The notes under the pieces are model-generated. The model did no database searches, was not told where the DNA came from, and saw only the letters and a list, made by a program, of their open reading frames with translations. Below are positions 1 through 8,862 of a DNA stretch of 64,000 nt, piece after piece. The first letter of the stretch is position 1. Each line of letters begins with the position of its first letter. Source of the DNA: Glebionis coronaria (Eukaryota; Streptophyta; Magnoliopsida; Asterales; Asteraceae); assembly GCA_025667525.1 (NCBI GenBank), contig CM046875.1, forward strand, positions 288,442,140 through 288,506,139, read 5' to 3'. A program made the translations under genes and the position numbers.

Positions 1-2
1 TA

Positions 3-266
3 CTCTCCTCATTTCATACCGGAAATGAGGATGAGTGCTTTGACCCGGGAGGTGACATTGACCATTCTATGATTGATACCTTTACGGCTTTGCCGAATAG
101 TGCCCATCCTATGTCTTTGGGGGATGATAATTTGTCTCATTTACCCATCCCACCTCCTGTGGATCAAGACTTCACTTACTTTTCTTATGTCGAGAGGACT
201 TTTCTACCTTTCATGACTTATCCTCCTGCCTCTCATTTATTATGTTCCTCCGGGACCGAGGATAAG
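3..266 (+). CDS. C-terminal end of Ty3 Pol polyprotein, first segment
   Basis: The frame is open from position 3 with no start codon, so this is the tail of a longer protein. It is acidic and contains ECFDPGGDID and TFLPFMTYPP, which resemble the low-complexity C-terminal tails after integrase in Asteraceae Ty3 Pol proteins. The frame is cut after a Lys codon by the insertion at 267 and resumes in the same frame at 8815. No catalytic motif lies in this piece. The family call rests on remembered sequence style. Confidence 0.6.
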
Positions 267-608
267 TGAAGGTCTACGTAATTATTGGCCTATTCTATAT
301 GATGGATTTGATGTATAAAGTTGATTGATTAAAGGATAAATATAAAAGAGATGAAGGAAGGAGATGAGGGAGTAGAGAGAGAAAGGAGAGAAGGGAGAAA
401 GTTAGAGAGAGAAAGTGAAAATGGAATTATGATTAAGTGAAATGAACAATCAACAACCCCTCCTAACATGCTAGGAGGGGATATATATAGCCCACCCTAC
501 ATGTGGGCTATATGGACTATACACTAATTAAATAGATCACGAGCCCATTACATAATTATCGTTGGAGCGACCGATCCTTCATAAATACGTAAAAACGTAT
601 TTCTAACA
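267..608 (-). repeat. 3' LTR of the non-autonomous copia-like element
   Basis: Direct copy of 8468-8809. In element orientation it lies downstream of the polypurine tract. It contains a 9-bp-stem hairpin at 457-480 (CCCCTCCTA, short loop, TAGGAGGGG) next to a TATATATA tract. Confidence 0.93.
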
Positions 609-635
609 ATCTCCCCCTAAGGGAGGTCGCTCCAA
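562..635 (-). other. Stem-loop straddling the LTR end and polypurine tract, copy 1
   Basis: An 11-bp perfect inverted repeat (TTGGAGCGACC at 562-572, GGTCGCTCCAA at 625-635) encloses the LTR terminus and the polypurine tract. Within the loop lie a hairpin around the polypurine tract (CTCCC/GGGAG) and one around AATACG/CGTATT. A second, sequence-different but equally paired copy sits at 681-750. Confidence 0.7.
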
Positions 636-680
636 GAAACAAAGTTCTAAATAGTCTATAACTCGTGATCTATGCTAACT

Positions 681-750
681 AAGATGTGACCGAGACTTTA
701 TTGGGAAAAACGTATTTCCAACAATCTCCCCCTAAGGGAGGTCACATCTT
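681..750 (-). other. Stem-loop with internal LTR-end and polypurine-like copy, copy 2
   Basis: AAGATGTGACC (681-691) pairs perfectly with GGTCACATCTT (740-750). The loop repeats the LTR-end and polypurine sequence of copy 1 (CGTATTTCCAACAATCTCCC and onward). The loop is conserved while both stem arms have changed together. Confidence 0.7.
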
Positions 751-1384
751 TTTACAAAATCTTAAACCTAGCATCTATGCTTGAGTCTTCGATCTTGTTC
801 TTGTGAATATGCTTGATGTGATCTTTGACTTTAGTCTTGAGCATGTTTCCTTGCCTTGACCTTGTGCATTCTTCACTTGTGATATTTGCCTCTTCGTGAC
901 TTCATGTTCCACATACTTATACTTTTAAATTCTTGAAAGCTTCAGAGTTTGATACAGCGGAAGACTTGACCTTCAGGCTTTCTTGAATTTGTTGAAGTAC
1001 TAATTGTATGTAGTATAAGCATGTGGTGACGACTTCTTCTGGATTGTACACCGCAATGCCACCTTCTTGTTATGCTGCATAAGACAGTTAGCAACAAACA
1101 ATATACACGGATGAAATGGCCTTGAACATTTCATTCTAATTCGGTAGCATTTTACCTTCGGTCGATGAAGACCGTTGGACGATATTAAATATCGTACTTG
1201 TGGCAGGTAGTTTCAATAAAGAACCTCCTTGACAAGATTTCGCGGGTAAACCCATTCTCTTTACTCGACCGTCCAAAGCTGACTGCGAACGTAACGAGTG
1301 AATCATTTGGATAATATTATCCGCATGATTTGAAGCCGTCAATTCATGTTCCTGGAACAAGTGAAGTTCAATTAAGAACCGCAC

Positions 1385-1755
1385 CATCGTTGCTTTCCAG
1401 TTGTCACTAGCTTGATTCATATAGAATCTTGCAAGTTACCTACCAAGTGCTGTTTGATGTTAACACTAGAAGGATTTCCATTCGTCACTGTAAATACTTA
1501 ATAGTATTACTCTGAATGTTCTGGCAAGATCACTAAGATATTGCGTAGAGGCCTGGAACGTGTTTAAATTCATTTAAGAATTAAACCACTGTTGCTTTCC
1601 AGTTATCACAAGTTGGATTCATAAAGAATCGCACAAGTCACCTACCATGAGCTTTTTGATATTCGCTCAAAAAGGATTTCCATCTTCATTGTAAATACTT
1701 TCGTATTACTCCGATGTTCAGGCAAGATCATGAAGATTTTGCGTAGGACTCTTAA
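1385..1755. repeat. Imperfect direct duplication of about 170 bp
   Basis: About 1385-1555 and 1585-1755 share the order GTTGCTTTCCAGTT, GATTCATA, GTTACC/GTCACC, AAGGATTTCCAT and GGCAAGATCA. The copies have diverged, so the duplication is older than the present insertion. Confidence 0.65.
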
Positions 1756-3224
1756 GATATTTCTTACTTTTCACAGTGTGTGAAGAAGCAAGGAAATATG
1801 AAAGTGTGTCCTAATGAGATATTTGATGATCTCAAATGGCTCTAGACTCGATCGTGCATTTTGGATTTTTTAGTGATCGGAGGCTGGAGAGGAGTGCCAC
1901 CTTTTCAATACCAATTTATTCGGAGTGAATAAATCAATAGATAACGTGTTGATCTCCGTGTGATTAAAACAAATACCTTTTGAGAGATATTTGAGTTAGC
2001 TGGGAAGGGTTGTGCATTGCATCACTGGGTCCATGATGTCTTTCTTCAATATCGAGAATCATTAACAAAAATGATCTCAATAGCATATGTATTGACCCGG
2101 TTTCTGCCTAAGTTGTAAGGAAGGCTTCTTTCTTTACACCCTTTATCTTTACAATTCTTTTTCATTCTTCAACCCCTTCAATGCTTACCAATACGTCATC
2201 ACTAGCACCTTGTTGTGATTGTTCCAGTGCTAACTTAAGTACTTGGTCGGAATTCAGCTACATTCACAATCTTTCTCCATCTTTCCTAAGGACTACTATT
2301 TCTAGCTATGGAATGTCCTTGGGAAGATTCCTCCGGTTCAAGAGGAATCATTGGACTTTAACCTATCCTACCATCCTTATGTCACCACAATCTTCACCGT
2401 CATGAATAGAGATGTTTTGGGTAAGTGTATGTCACCATGAAATCCATTTTGAAGTGCAAATCCATTTTGCTCCCCCTTAACATATGCCACGATATCCGAA
2501 ACCATTTTGCACATGTCGGGATGAGCTATCACGTTAAGTCAAACCATTTATGATTGATCATATCCCATATTAAATCACATTTTCTCCCCCGTATTAAAAA
2601 TATTAACCCAATCGATGTTTTTAATATCAATTGATTTAATAGCATTTTAAGAAAATTTGGGAAGAAAAATGCAAGTCCAATTATCTTCATGAATTACACA
2701 AGCTCCCCCTCAAATTAATGAGGGTATGCTGAAACGTAAATTAAATACCTTTTAAACACAAGTATAAGGTATTTATTACGTGCAAGGATCATATATAATA
2801 ATGAATTCACAAGATTAACAATTTACGAGGTAGGACCTGAATGATGGAGAACATCATATGAAAGATTCACATGGTTCTTGTTCACGAATGTTGGTCACCT
2901 CGTCACGTCCCCGAGAAAATTAATTCCCGTTGTTGAGTCAAAGCTTTCCGGTGAAATGCTTGACTTGATTATGAAAAGCGGGTTGCTATCTGAAATAATA
3001 GCAAACCATATGGAGCATGTTTTAAATCTTTTAAACTTCTGCTCGAACTTTATTTACAATCCCGTGTCATTATTGAATGACATTTCTAGGTTCGTAAATA
3101 TTATCGATTCCAGAAGACATGCTCGTTTTATCAAAACATTTTGAACACACAATTTTGAAAGATTTAGAAAAATCTTTTGAAAAAAATTCTTGAAAAATTG
3201 TGTTCCAAGTTTTGAAAAAACAAT

Positions 3225-3935
3225 TACTTGAGCTTAAGATGTTGAATATCTTAAAAGCGAGCTCAAGTCCGAGAAGTTGTGAACTTCCCGTTATTAAGGA
3301 TAAGTTACCATCGGCGATAAACTTTCCTTTTATCTGAAGGACGAGTTCTAAGCTGACATTTACTTAGAAGTCGTTTTTCATGAGCTTGAAAACTTTGACT
3401 GTTTTAACGGAAAGCTCATGACCGAGAAAGGTTAATTTCTCGTTATGAGGAAAAGTTCTCTTATTTAAAAGATACACTTTCCTTTCTGAGCTTAAAACTT
3501 CGAATGTTTTAATACAAGCTCATGACCGAGAAAGGTGAATTTCTCGTTAAGAGGATAAGTTATCATAAAAGATAATCTTTCCTTTATTTTAAGTTCGAGT
3601 TACAGTCTGACATTTAACTGTAAGTCATTGTGCATGAGCTTAAAAACCTCGAATGTTTTTAATTTTAGCTCATGCCCGAGAAAACTTAATTTCTCGTTGT
3701 TAGGATAAGTTTATCATCGGCGATAAACTTTCCTTTCTTTGATGAGCGAGTTATAGTCTGTGATTTGACTATATGTCCTTGTGCATGAGCTTAAAAACGT
3801 GGAATGTTTTTAACATAAGCTCATGCCCGAGAAAAATGAATTTCTCGTTTTTAGGATAAGTCATCATCGGGATGAACTTTCCTGTCTTTGGAGATCGAGT
3901 TACAGTCTGTTATGTGACTGTAAGTCCTTGTGCAA
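3225..3935. repeat. Tandem array of diverged units, roughly 105-150 bp, with GAGCTTAA/GCTCATG motifs
   Basis: At least four units repeat the same order: GAGCTTAAAA, ACGTTCGAATG-like text, AGCTCATG(C)CCGAGAAA, TTTCTCGTT, GGATAAG, AAACTTTCCTTT and a GAGTTATAGTCTG segment. Each unit can fold, because its start and middle are complementary (TGAGCTT and AAGCTCA). Confidence 0.7.
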
Positions 3936-3938
3936 GCT

Positions 3939-5813
3939 TTAACCATGAATCCCCTGAGATACTAGTTTCTCCGATATCTGCTTCTTCAGCAACCAAACTC
4001 TAAGAGTGTCCTTAGTTGAACGGTATACAACGATTGGACCGCTTCGTTCTTTTGGAACATCAACTTTGGTACCTGCATTCTCATTAGAAGTTTGTATACT
4101 GTTGCATGGGTTAGAGATGTCTATTTTAGAAGCACGTGGGGGTTCACGGTTTTCTTTTCTTGTGTCAGAGGTGGCTTGAGGGGATGATTCACTTGTCTTA
4201 GTTGGCAAACGTTTCCTTTTATAGAAAACCTTAAGTTCAGGCTTAAGTGATGTATCATCCTTTGCAATTTCCTCCCTAGTAGTCTTCGTAGAATCAGAGA
4301 CAATCCTAGTTAAAGGGCACTCATGTCCTACAAGAGTGAAGGTTCTACCTGTGGGGCGCCACATTTTACCAAAGGGTTCGATTTTAGCGACCCACTGGGA
4401 TTTAAGTCTAGCACGGGATTTCACCTCATTAAGTAGTTTCTTGATACAGGAGTCATGATTTGCCGTAAAGACACATTTTCTACATGTTTTACAAGTAGCA
4501 TATTTAATGTCCGAGTAATTCCTAGATGATTGATCGATGCTCCTAGGAGACGTCATGCTACGGTTAGCAGTGTTGGGTAATCTAGAAGGCATCTGACTAG
4601 GTTGGACATTGCTATCTCTTACATGTGTCTTTTGAATAGCTTCCCTTTGACCAAAATAATGGCGCACATCGGTTGAACTAGTTCTAGACGTGTTCATTGA
4701 ACTATTCTTAGAGGAACTAGGGGAAATCATGTGATGAGGTCTTGCTAAAACTGATTTAGTCACATTAGGCCTAGTTGGTGGAGTGACTGTTCTAGAAATA
4801 TGTCCCAAATCAACTTGGGAGGCAAACCGCGGTCTCGAGGATTGGGGTCGCTCGGATCTAAATGCAGTAGGTTGTCTGACAATCGGTTGTCTGACGAACT
4901 GATTTGTAGGCGGTTTCCCCAAGATTGATGGTTTTTCAAGCTTAGTGTCCACACTAGGTCCTCTATTTCTCCTTAACTCGTTTTTCAACGCGGCTATAGC
5001 AAAGACCTTTTCCTGTACTTGGGCCTTTAAAGTCTCATTCTCTTTGAGCAAGTTACCTTGGGATGCCAACTTAGATTCAAGCAGTTGAATTTGTTTCAAA
5101 AGATTATCCTTTTCAGCTTTAGAATTTAGAACAGTTTGATCCAATTTTCTTTCAAGAACAACGTTTGACTTTTCAAGTTTTTCAAAGTATGTTTCAAATT
5201 TGTCCGTTTTCTTAGAAAATTCTAGTTTGGCATCCTCAAGATCTTTTGATTGTTGAGCTACGATCGTTTCGAACTCTTTAATTTTGGAATCAGAATCAGT
5301 TAACGAAGCAGTTATAATACAGTTATCATGATGTACTATAGCATTCTGAACAATCTCTCCCCCATTATGACTTACATCGGATGAATCAGAAGTGGTATTG
5401 CTATCACTCGTTTCCATCCCATGTTTGTCATAATTAGGTTCAGAATTCTCAATATGCGGCATATCATCAGCATATACATCATAAACAACATTACATTGTA
5501 CCATGTTTGCAGGCTCTGCGTCATAAATGGGTAAGGTGTCATCAAGAGAAATCTCGTGAACATTCCCTGACGTGCCACTGGCATCATGTTGTCCTCCTGA
5601 TTCTGTGCTCTTGGCATCGTTAGGCTCCAATTTTTCAACCGTATGACCAGTTTTCTCTTGCATCGAAGAGTCTTGCACTCCATTATCATACCCTTGCTGA
5701 AGTCGAGATCTTTCATAAATCGAAGACGAGACCGAGGTCATGAGTTTCAATATTGTATCACGAAAAACTCGAAGCTCGGTACGTGTATCTCGAAGAAATG
5801 ATTGGCAAAGCAT
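3939..5813 (-). CDS. Coiled-coil, Cys/His-motif protein of the non-autonomous copia-like element (624 aa)
   Basis: The order is an acidic, Ser/Asn-rich N-terminal third, a long coiled coil at about residues 175-290 rich in Lys, Glu and Leu, then a basic Ser/Pro/Arg-rich linker. A Cys/His cluster CKTCRKCVFTANHDSC follows near residue 445, then WRPTGRTFTLVG near 488 and a basic tail. Cys/His cluster plus the WxPTGRTFT motif resembles, from memory, the Gag-to-protease spacer of Asteraceae copia polyproteins, so this is probably a Gag-like or RNA-binding remnant that no longer joins to a pol. It starts with ATG two codons after the stop of the upstream ORF and in the same frame. No enzyme domain is visible. 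The exact role is inferred. Confidence 0.7.
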   Translation of the reverse strand: MLCQSFLRDTRTELRVFRDTILKLMTSVSSSIYERSRLQQGYDNGVQDSSMQEKTGHTVEKLEPNDAKSTESGGQHDASGTSGNVHEISLDDTLPIYDAEPANMVQCNVVYDVYADDMPHIENSEPNYDKHGMETSDSNTTSDSSDVSHNGGEIVQNAIVHHDNCIITASLTDSDSKIKEFETIVAQQSKDLEDAKLEFSKKTDKFETYFEKLEKSNVVLERKLDQTVLNSKAEKDNLLKQIQLLESKLASQGNLLKENETLKAQVQEKVFAIAALKNELRRNRGPSVDTKLEKPSILGKPPTNQFVRQPIVRQPTAFRSERPQSSRPRFASQVDLGHISRTVTPPTRPNVTKSVLARPHHMISPSSSKNSSMNTSRTSSTDVRHYFGQREAIQKTHVRDSNVQPSQMPSRLPNTANRSMTSPRSIDQSSRNYSDIKYATCKTCRKCVFTANHDSCIKKLLNEVKSRARLKSQWVAKIEPFGKMWRPTGRTFTLVGHECPLTRIVSDSTKTTREEIAKDDTSLKPELKVFYKRKRLPTKTSESSPQATSDTRKENREPPRASKIDISNPCNSIQTSNENAGTKVDVPKERSGPIVVYRSTKDTLRVWLLKKQISEKLVSQGIHG

Positions 5814-5819
5814 CGAACT

Positions 5820-6137
5820 TTAAGACTTGATGATATTAAATTGGAGGAAAGGCGTGAGTTGTGTCACAAGAGCCTTATAAGCAAGTGCCGATGCAGAGTG
5901 ATTAAAGTTTTCATTGTTGAGTTGCTCTGCTAGTTGGGTCAAGATGGTGAACATTGATTCCATGAATATATGACGATCTTGACCAAAGATTGTCACAAAT
6001 TCGCTCCCTCCTTGAATCCTCGAAAGAGTGACAAGATGAGACTGAAGCATTTGAAATGAAGTTATACCACTTTCTCTAGCGTTGGCTTGCACTTGATGCA
6101 ATTCTCCCTTGTTCGATGTCGAATTCAAGAAATCCAT
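5820..6137 (-). CDS. Small ORF upstream of the coiled-coil protein (105 aa), unknown
   Basis: The first ATG in this frame is at 6137. The frame is also open upstream to about 6299 but without an ATG. The product is predicted to be helical, with Leu and Gln-rich segments (VTLSRIQGG, TILTQLAEQLNNE), and I recognise no family. It ends with TAA at 5822-5820. Two codons later, in the same frame, the 624-residue ORF begins. The pair could be one Gag-like protein split by a single stop, or two proteins linked by readthrough or reinitiation. Confidence 0.5.
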   Translation of the reverse strand: MDFLNSTSNKGELHQVQANARESGITSFQMLQSHLVTLSRIQGGSEFVTIFGQDRHIFMESMFTILTQLAEQLNNENFNHSASALAYKALVTQLTPFLQFNIIKS

Positions 6138-8449
6138 TGAAAATCGATGAACGATAAGTGACAACGGGAGAGTATAATTCGACGAGAAATTGATTTCTCG
6201 GGTTTTGACAAACCAACAAAAAAATCCGTAAAAGACTCTAAAAATTCTCGATAGACGATATATCTCTTTTGTCAGCTCAAGAAATTTTTGTCGACTCAAC
6301 CGTTTGATAAAACAAACCCGCTACAAACAGATTCAATTTCCTCGGTGTTACAAAGTAAGTAAACTCGACCAAGTCTAAATACCCCTAGTGACCTAATCCA
6401 AATAATACGAATCTCACTTACACGAAATAAAATAAAAAGAAAGACACAATATTTAAAAAATAAAAATAAATAAAAAATAAAAAATAAAAATAAAGAGATA
6501 AAAATAAAAAATAAAAAATCAACACGTCTTACCCAAAAAAAAGAAAAACACATTGCAAAAGTTTGACTCAAAAAAAATAAAGGACAGAAAAACGTGTCCA
6601 CTAAACACGTGTCTAGGAAAGAGAATAAGATAGACTCTAAAAAAACTTTGTTTTGACCGCCCCTTATTTAAAACTTAATCACACTTCTCACAAATCTTGT
6701 AAACTCCGTCTCACCTAGTTATATCCGCCCCACTTAAAATACAACTTTATCTCTCTCTCTCTCTACAGAAACTTAAACACACATAAGAAAAAACACTCTC
6801 AAATAATTTCTCTCAAATCTTTGATTTCTCCGTCACTTTCCCTAAATTTATTAGATAATCATCTCAAAAAAAATAACTATCACAAATCAACAATCACATA
6901 ATCCTATAAACCCTCTTATCAGGTTGTTTCTTGATTCGTGGAACGATTTCTTCAAGATCTTTTAGGATCTCAGGTAGGTATAATTGATGAGTTAATCTTG
7001 AAATCTATCATCTGTAGAGTCTTTCTGTCGAGTATGGGGTTGAGTGTTGAGTCGAGTCGAATCAGTTTGGGTTTGGTGTTGGATTCGGTTTCATGTCGAG
7101 GGTATGTGTCGATCGAGGATGTTGTTTCTGTTGACTGAGATCTTTTTATTTTGTGTCTAGGTGTTGTGCGGTTAGGGTGTTAAGAGTTGAGGGAGAGACG
7201 AGAGGGGTATAAGGGGAGTTGTGTTTGTTGGGTTAGTGTCAGTCTAAGTTGAGAGTGGGTTTGGTTGTTTGGGTCTTTGAGTTGTGGGTTTGGGTAAATC
7301 GAGGGTCGGTTTGGTGTTAGTCAGTCTTAGAGGGTGTTTGTGGTGAAGTGTTGTTTGTGTCGAGGGAGAGTGAGGGGTGTCCGAGAGAGAGTGTGAGTGT
7401 TGAGATCAAAGTTGATGAGTCGAGTTCTAAGGTTCGAGGGTGTTCGAGTCTTGGGTGATGATGGTATGAGAGTCGAGACTTTTGTGTTAGGGTCGAGTGA
7501 TGTGTGGGTCGAGATGAGTCTTGAGTGTGAGTTGTTTCCCGTTATTTTTGAATTGGATGCTTCGTTCGGAACTTCCCATTCATTCGGAAGATTTCGAATC
7601 GGAAGATTTCGAATCGGAAGATTTCGAATCGGAAGATTTCGAGTCGGAAGATTTCGAATCGGAAGATTTCGAATCGGAAGATTTCGAATCGGAAGATTTC
7701 GAGTCGGAAGATTTCGAGTCGGAAGATTTTGGTTCGGAAGTGTTTGGTTCGGAAGTGTTTGGTTCGGAAGTGTTCGGTTCGGAACTTTTCGATTCAGAAC
7801 TTTTCAGTTCGCCCGGAACTGGACAAAAACTGACTGACTGAGTGACTGAAACTCGAGACCCAAAAACCTTGATAACGAAAAACCTTGATAATGAAGGACT
7901 GTAGGACTGGTATTGGACAAAAACTCGAGACCCAATAGATTAAAAAATAAAGAAAAATACTGATTATATAAAAAAATAAAGACAACTATAAAAACTGCTT
8001 ATAAAAAGTAGAAACTGATTAAAAAAAACTGATCCACTAGATAACAAAGTTATATGAGAAACTGATAACTGAAAAACTAGATAGGATAAAACTAAAAATT
8101 GATAAACGAAAAAAAAATAAAATAAAATAAAATAAAAAAATAAATAAAAAAATAAATAAAAAAATAAAAAAATACAAACTTTAAAATTAAAAAAATTAAA
8201 AAAATATTGATAAAAATTTAGAAATTGATAAAATTGATAGATTAAAAACAATAAAAAAATACAAACTTTTTATGATTTAAACCATAAAAACACAAACTTT
8301 ATATGAAAAATACAAACTTTTTATGATTTGAAACATAAAAAACACAAACTTTATATATAAAAAATACAAACTTTTTAATATAAAAGCTTGATTAAATCAA
8401 AACCCACCAAAATCAAAAAGAAATAAAAGATGAATAAACCAATCAAACC
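6138..8449 (-). other. Long AT-rich leader of the non-autonomous copia-like element
   Basis: More than 2 kb lies between the primer binding site and the first ORF. It is A/T-rich on the sense strand, contains a 15-bp tandem array (7580-7815) and no credible coding frame. The repetitive FESED-type open frames over the array are a product of the repeat. Confidence 0.6.
7580..7815. repeat. 15-bp tandem array, unit GGAAGATTTCGAATC
   Basis: About fifteen units repeat head to tail. The left ten or so are nearly identical (A/G at one position). The right third has drifted to GGAAGTGTTTGGTTC and then GGAACTTTTCGATTC. The unit is a multiple of three, so long open frames appear on the opposite strand without implying a gene. 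Confidence 0.9.
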
Positions 8450-8467
8450 TTGGCTCTTGATACCAAT
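8450..8467 (-). other. Primer binding site, initiator tRNA-Met type
   Basis: Minus-strand sequence directly after the LTR reads ATTGGTATCAAGAGCC, which differs slightly from the usual TGGTATCAGAGC. It sets the element's orientation. Confidence 0.85.
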
Positions 8468-8809
8468 TGAAGGTCTACATAATTATTGGCCTATTCTATA
8501 TGATGGATTTGATGTATAAAGTTGATTGATTAAAGGATAAATATAAAAGAGATGAAGGAAGGAGATGAGGGAGTAGAGAGAGAAAGGAGAGAAGGGAGAA
8601 AGTTAGAGAGAGAAAGTGAAAATGGAATTATGATTAAGTGAAATGAACAATCAACAACCCCTCCTAACATGCTAGGAGGGGATATATATAACCCACCCTA
8701 CATGCGGGCTATATGGACTATACACTAATTAAATAGATCACGAGCCCATTACATAATTATCGTTGGAGCGACCGATCCTTCATAAATACGTAAAAACGTA
8801 TTTCTAACA
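8468..8809 (-). repeat. 5' LTR of the non-autonomous copia-like element
   Basis: 342 bp, same length as 267-608. A GGGATATATATAACCC tract near 8680 is a possible TATA region for minus-strand transcription. A 9-bp-stem hairpin lies next to it at about 8658-8681. Confidence 0.93.
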
Positions 8810-8814
8810 ATAAG

Positions 8815-8862
8815 ATTTTTGATCCCGGTATAACATTCGAGGCTTCCCCATGGACCATTTAA
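8815..8862 (+). CDS. C-terminal end of Ty3 Pol polyprotein, second segment
   Basis: After removing the copia-like element and one ATAAG copy, the frame from position 3 continues here as IFDPGITFEASPWTI and stops at TAA 8860-8862. This continuity independently supports the insertion boundaries. Confidence 0.65.
   Translation: MFDPGITFEASPWTI

Larger units (their letters stand above)
751..3938 (-). other. Non-coding 3' interior of the non-autonomous copia-like element
   Basis: No convincing coding frame is present. The stretch holds several AT-rich segments, CTCCCCC-type tracts near 2470, 2585 and 2700, a duplicated block (1385-1755) and a tandem array (3225-3935). Short open frames here have no recognisable domain and are treated as chance. 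Confidence 0.6.
267..8809 (-). mobile_element. Non-autonomous copia-like LTR retrotransposon inserted in Ty3 pol
   Basis: Two 342-bp LTRs (267-608 and 8468-8809) start TG and end CA and are flanked by the target duplication ATAAG (262-266 and 8810-8814). Read on the minus strand, the sequence just inside the right LTR is a primer binding site TTGGTATCAAGAGCC, like the 3' end of initiator tRNA-Met. The sequence just inside the left LTR is the polypurine tract AGGGGGAGAT. The interior has two short ORFs but no protease, integrase, reverse transcriptase or RNase H, so the element must depend on enzymes from elsewhere. The LTRs differ at about three positions by eye, which indicates a recent insertion. 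Confidence 0.93.

Noticed and set aside
6296..6601. Phe/Leu-rich 101-residue minus-strand frame as a membrane protein
   Set aside because: It is the translation of A/T homopolymer-rich leader sequence with no ATG context or conservation argument.
7580..7815. Heat-shock elements
   Set aside because: The spacing of GAA and TTC in the units (0 and 3 bases) does not fit the nGAAnnTTCn rule.
7397..7841. Two long overlapping plus-strand frames with RIGRF and FESED repeats
   Set aside because: They come from the 15-bp array, run antisense to the element and show no start context or domain.
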